Assembly (NCBI RefSeq): GCF_030758935.1
Contig: NZ_CP132333.1
Location: forward strand, 2,852,992 to 2,916,991
DNA length: 64,000 nt
Source of the DNA: Geothrix sp. PMB-07
GTDB taxonomy: Bacteria; Acidobacteriota; Holophagae; Holophagales; Holophagaceae
Reading direction: 5' to 3'
The translations under genes and the position numbers were made by a program. The notes below the pieces were generated by a model. That model was given only the letters and a program-made list of their open reading frames with translations. It searched no databases and was not told the origin of the DNA. Positions within the stretch are counted from its first letter, which is position 1. Each line of letters opens with the position of its first letter. Below, piece after piece: positions 61,351 through 64,000 of the stretch.

Positions 61351-63300
61351 CTAGCGCAGGATAAAATAACTCACATAACTCGCAGCCACAAAAGTTGCCA
61401 AGAAGCCATGGACAATAGAGCGAATCCAGGGACTAGTCGGCAAGCCCTCCAATCCACGAGCCATAAGAATGACAAGACAAGGCGTCAGACCAAGTAAATA
61501 GGTCGCTTTGAGTGTGGCATAGCTGGGGATCGTCGAGATGTAGATATGAAGGATGGCAGCCACGTAGACCAGTAGAGCGATTAGACAAAGACGGACTTCC
61601 TTGTTGGCTCTGCCACGAACGATTCCAATAATCATAAGCACCATTGGTAAGATGGCCAGCAGTGCACAAGACAACATGAAGTCATAGTTCCACGGAGGCC
61701 GGAATTCCGACTGGATCACGCCGCTTAGTGATGCGTCAGTCCAGAGGGTTGCATAAAGCCCATCCCATGGGCCTGCCGTTTGAGCAAAAATAGGATGATT
61801 CAGAGCCTCACCAAACGTATGCAGGAAAGAAACGGGGACATATCCATGATCTTGCCAATAGGGGGTTCCTCGAGAAGGATCCCAACCTGCAACCCATGGT
61901 TTCCCGAGTAATATCCAATTGCGGATGTAATACCAACCTGCTACCCCTGAGATTGAAACGAACCCACTGGCTATAAAACGCCACGAATTCCTGAAAAGGC
62001 TCCGACCACTATCGAATTTTCCTTCTGCCCATAAACAAAAAAGTAAAAGGAGAGGGATTAAAAGTAAGACCGTCGTTTTGGCAAGAAGCCCGAGGCCAAG
62101 AACAAGTCCTAATCTTAGTCCGAACTTCGCATCTAAAAGATCTTTCCTACTTGCGAATCGCCTGATAACCAAAAGGATAGCGACTGAAGACAGTGCCGCA
62201 GCGAGTGGCTCATTTCCTATAACTTGACACAGGTATATATTCATAGGCAGGAAACCGCCCAAAGCCGTTCCTACCACTTGAATATCTTCTCTTTGTGGAA
62301 ACAACGCCTTTAAGACACAGTACGAACACTCGAGCTGAGCAATCCCGCACAGCACCGGCAAGAGGCGCAGAACGTGTTGACAAGTCTGCTCACCCAGAAA
62401 ATGAAATACATTATATATTGCAGCATAGAGTATATATGCCAGCGGGGCCTGAAACATTTGCCATCCTTCGGTCGCTAATGGGATCCGCCCGTTCAGAGCA
62501 ACCGCTTTGATATATTCAAGGTGGCCTGCAGAATCCATTCCTATGCCAAGGGGAATTCGGAATATATTGTTGGCCGCGAGCAGGACCCACAAGATCAGCA
62601 ATGCCCACCGGAAAGTGGAAGCCGCGGGCATCCACACATTCTTCTTCAGGCGCAGGAGAGACCAACCAACAGTCACGGAAAAAACTAACATCAGCCATGG
62701 TGCAACCTGCTGGAGTGCTTGAATACTCGTAGGAAAGGCAAAGGAAATCTCCGGTCTATGAGGAGATCTAGCCAACATGGCCGGCCGCCAGGTTCGCCCA
62801 CCATCCTTGGTCGTTTCCCAGTCAGGTCCCGTTTGGATCTTGAGAGTTTTACAGTAGGCCAGAACCGCAGGATGCGAGTCAGCACTTTGGACAGCCAGAA
62901 TAAGCCGATGGGTGCCTGGTGAAAGTGTTGGAAGGGTGACGAACCTCTGATCCCTCCAAGGGTCCCCGTGAGCAAGATCATTTACAAGTTCAAATCCATC
63001 GAGAAATACGGCCACACCTCTCATTGCACGAACAGTAAGCACCTGAGGAGACGTAACTTGTGGAACAGAAAAAGTGCCCCGGAACACCGCGCCACGCTCC
63101 TGAACTACAACCCCTTGCAAAATGACGGGCATATCGACTCGAATCCAATCTGCCCCGCCCTCCGGAAACAACACGAACGAGGACCCGGAATGAATCCAAG
63201 ACCTGGTAAGTAATAGGAACAGTAGCAAGGAAATGAAACCCATTACGGGTTTGAACGTTACATGATGTAAAAACCCCTTCTGCACATACCCCCCAAACAC
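61351..63300 (-). CDS. Large GT-C-type membrane glycosyltransferase-like protein
   Basis: A 649-residue membrane protein. One N-terminal helix is followed by a beta-rich extracytoplasmic region (about 45-180) and then about eleven helices. Around GMDSAGHLEYIKAVALNG (about residue 255) an acidic motif stands in the first loop, as in the catalytic site of PMT/ArnT-type GT-C enzymes, which use lipid-linked sugars. Its place behind the pilin genes suggests a pilin or surface glycosyltransferase. Start uncertain: GTG 63300, GTG 63285 or ATG 63243. Base composition is clearly lower in GC than the first 58 kb, which points to transfer. Confidence 0.65.
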   Translation of the reverse strand: MFGGYVQKGFLHHVTFKPVMGFISLLLFLLLTRSWIHSGSSFVLFPEGGADWIRVDMPVILQGVVVQERGAVFRGTFSVPQVTSPQVLTVRAMRGVAVFLDGFELVNDLAHGDPWRDQRFVTLPTLSPGTHRLILAVQSADSHPAVLAYCKTLKIQTGPDWETTKDGGRTWRPAMLARSPHRPEISFAFPTSIQALQQVAPWLMLVFSVTVGWSLLRLKKNVWMPAASTFRWALLILWVLLAANNIFRIPLGIGMDSAGHLEYIKAVALNGRIPLATEGWQMFQAPLAYILYAAIYNVFHFLGEQTCQHVLRLLPVLCGIAQLECSYCVLKALFPQREDIQVVGTALGGFLPMNIYLCQVIGNEPLAAALSSVAILLVIRRFASRKDLLDAKFGLRLGLVLGLGLLAKTTVLLLIPLLLLFCLWAEGKFDSGRSLFRNSWRFIASGFVSISGVAGWYYIRNWILLGKPWVAGWDPSRGTPYWQDHGYVPVSFLHTFGEALNHPIFAQTAGPWDGLYATLWTDASLSGVIQSEFRPPWNYDFMLSCALLAILPMVLMIIGIVRGRANKEVRLCLIALLVYVAAILHIYISTIPSYATLKATYLLGLTPCLVILMARGLEGLPTSPWIRSIVHGFLATFVAASYVSYFILR

Positions 63301-63422
63301 TCAGCCCCCTCAATGCCCTAATGTAAAGGCACTCAATTTACGCGTTCCCACACGTAAACAGGCAATGCTGACAGTAGACTAAGGTTGAATAAGTCATAGT
63401 ATTCATACTAGTTCAAGGGTAA

Positions 63423-64000
63423 TCAGTTGAGATGCCTTGCCTTTTCCAGCTCCAAAAAGGCTTGCTCAAGCAAGGGTGATTGCGGGTTAACTTCCTTAAG
63501 GTGGTTAAAAGCCCTTTCCGCCTCATCAACACGTTTCATGCTGAGAAATGCCAGCCCCAGGCGGAAGAGCAATTCGGGATCTCGACCTGTTAACGCAGGA
63601 GCGCTCTCCAATTGCTTTAGAGCTTCCATCTGGTAGCCAGACTCACTCAAAAGGCGACTGAGCACTAATCGTGCTTCAAAGGAATCCGGAGCCCTCTTCA
63701 GCACACCCTGGAGAATCGCCATTGCTTCCGGTCGATGATCGCGAGACCTCAAAATCATGGCCCAGTCAATTTGAGAAGTAACGGGGTTAACCGGATCTGA
63801 CCCCGTCCCACCAACATCGGGCAGGTGTAAAATCCTTTCCACAAAAGGAGCGGCCTCTTCGTACCGCCCCATACGAGTCAACAGATGTCCGTGTTTTTGG
63901 CAAGCGCCCATAAAATCGGGTTTTAAACGGCTTGCATTGTTATAGTAATATAAAGCATCGTCATTGCGCCCAAGGAGATCCAGCGCATACCCCACCCTAT
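63423..64000 (-). CDS. TPR-repeat protein, C-terminal part (cut by window edge)
   Basis: At least 190 residues of tetratricopeptide repeats are visible (for example GRNDDALYYYNNASRLKPD, RMGRYEEAAPFVERIL, SMKRVDEAERAFNHLKEVNP); the frame is open to the window end, so the N-terminus is missing. Same strand and similar low-GC composition as the GT-C gene 122 bases downstream; TPR proteins often accompany surface-glycan enzymes. Confidence 0.75.
   Translation of the reverse strand, partial: RVGYALDLLGRNDDALYYYNNASRLKPDFMGACQKHGHLLTRMGRYEEAAPFVERILHLPDVGGTGSDPVNPVTSQIDWAMILRSRDHRPEAMAILQGVLKRAPDSFEARLVLSRLLSESGYQMEALKQLESAPALTGRDPELLFRLGLAFLSMKRVDEAERAFNHLKEVNPQSPLLEQAFLELEKARHLN

Overview
The window reads as one contiguous piece of a GC-rich, Gram-negative bacterial chromosome. 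Heptose/LPS genes, TolC-type efflux, a type II secretion pseudopilin and type IV pilins show an outer membrane. Gene content (2-oxoacid:ferredoxin oxidoreductase, complex I without NuoEFG, Ser/Thr kinase with TPR tail, several SpoIIE-type phosphatases, long type IV pilins) fits Acidobacteriota, most likely the Holophagae (Geothrix/Holophaga type). That placement is inference from gene style, not a database match. I saw no rRNA, tRNA or CRISPR array.

Layout. 1-9.2 kb: glycerate kinase (cut by the window edge), chemoreceptor, outer-membrane protein, xseA, a large Ser/Thr kinase, and a membrane SpoIIE-type phosphatase behind fabG. 10-18.7 kb: a Cys-rich exported protein, an alpha/beta hydrolase, an SdpR/SdpI-like pair with a perfect 20-bp palindrome upstream, and a MarR-TolC-HlyD-MFS efflux operon with a near-consensus promoter. 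18.7-25.5 kb: korA-korB-ferritin-like operon, then yceD-rpmF-plsX-fabD (no fabH) preceded by a pseudopilin and a PilR-like sigma-54 activator. 27-32 kb: two heptosyltransferases, a DUF1573 protein, a DMT transporter and hldD. 32.2-34.9 kb: a signalling operon of a response-regulator phosphatase, a STAS protein and an uncharacterised protein in which I see a divergent RelA/SpoT-synthetase-like pattern. 35-36.9 kb: a stand-alone Fo operon (atpZ-atpI-atpB-atpE). 37-48 kb: an 11-gene complex I operon nuoABCDHIJKLMN. 48-58.4 kb: GspE/PilB-type ATPase, ABC exporter, a peptide-importer-like SBP and two short permeases without ATPases, cysteine desulfidase family protein, bcp, fabI and a TPR protein. 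58.5-64 kb: two nearly identical type IV pilins with matching promoter-like elements, a decayed IS3-family insertion, a large GT-C-type membrane protein and a TPR protein in visibly lower-GC DNA.

How the genes work together. The energy genes suggest electrons from 2-oxoacids passing to ferredoxin (KorAB) and possibly into a complex I that lacks the NADH-input module, with the proton gradient used by a split ATP synthase. Envelope building is served by heptose/LPS genes and by fatty-acid genes spread over three loci. Five imperfect palindromic intergenic elements built of short CACAGAG/CCGTG-like words recur at operon seams. The most interesting target is the operon at 32.2-34.9 kb.
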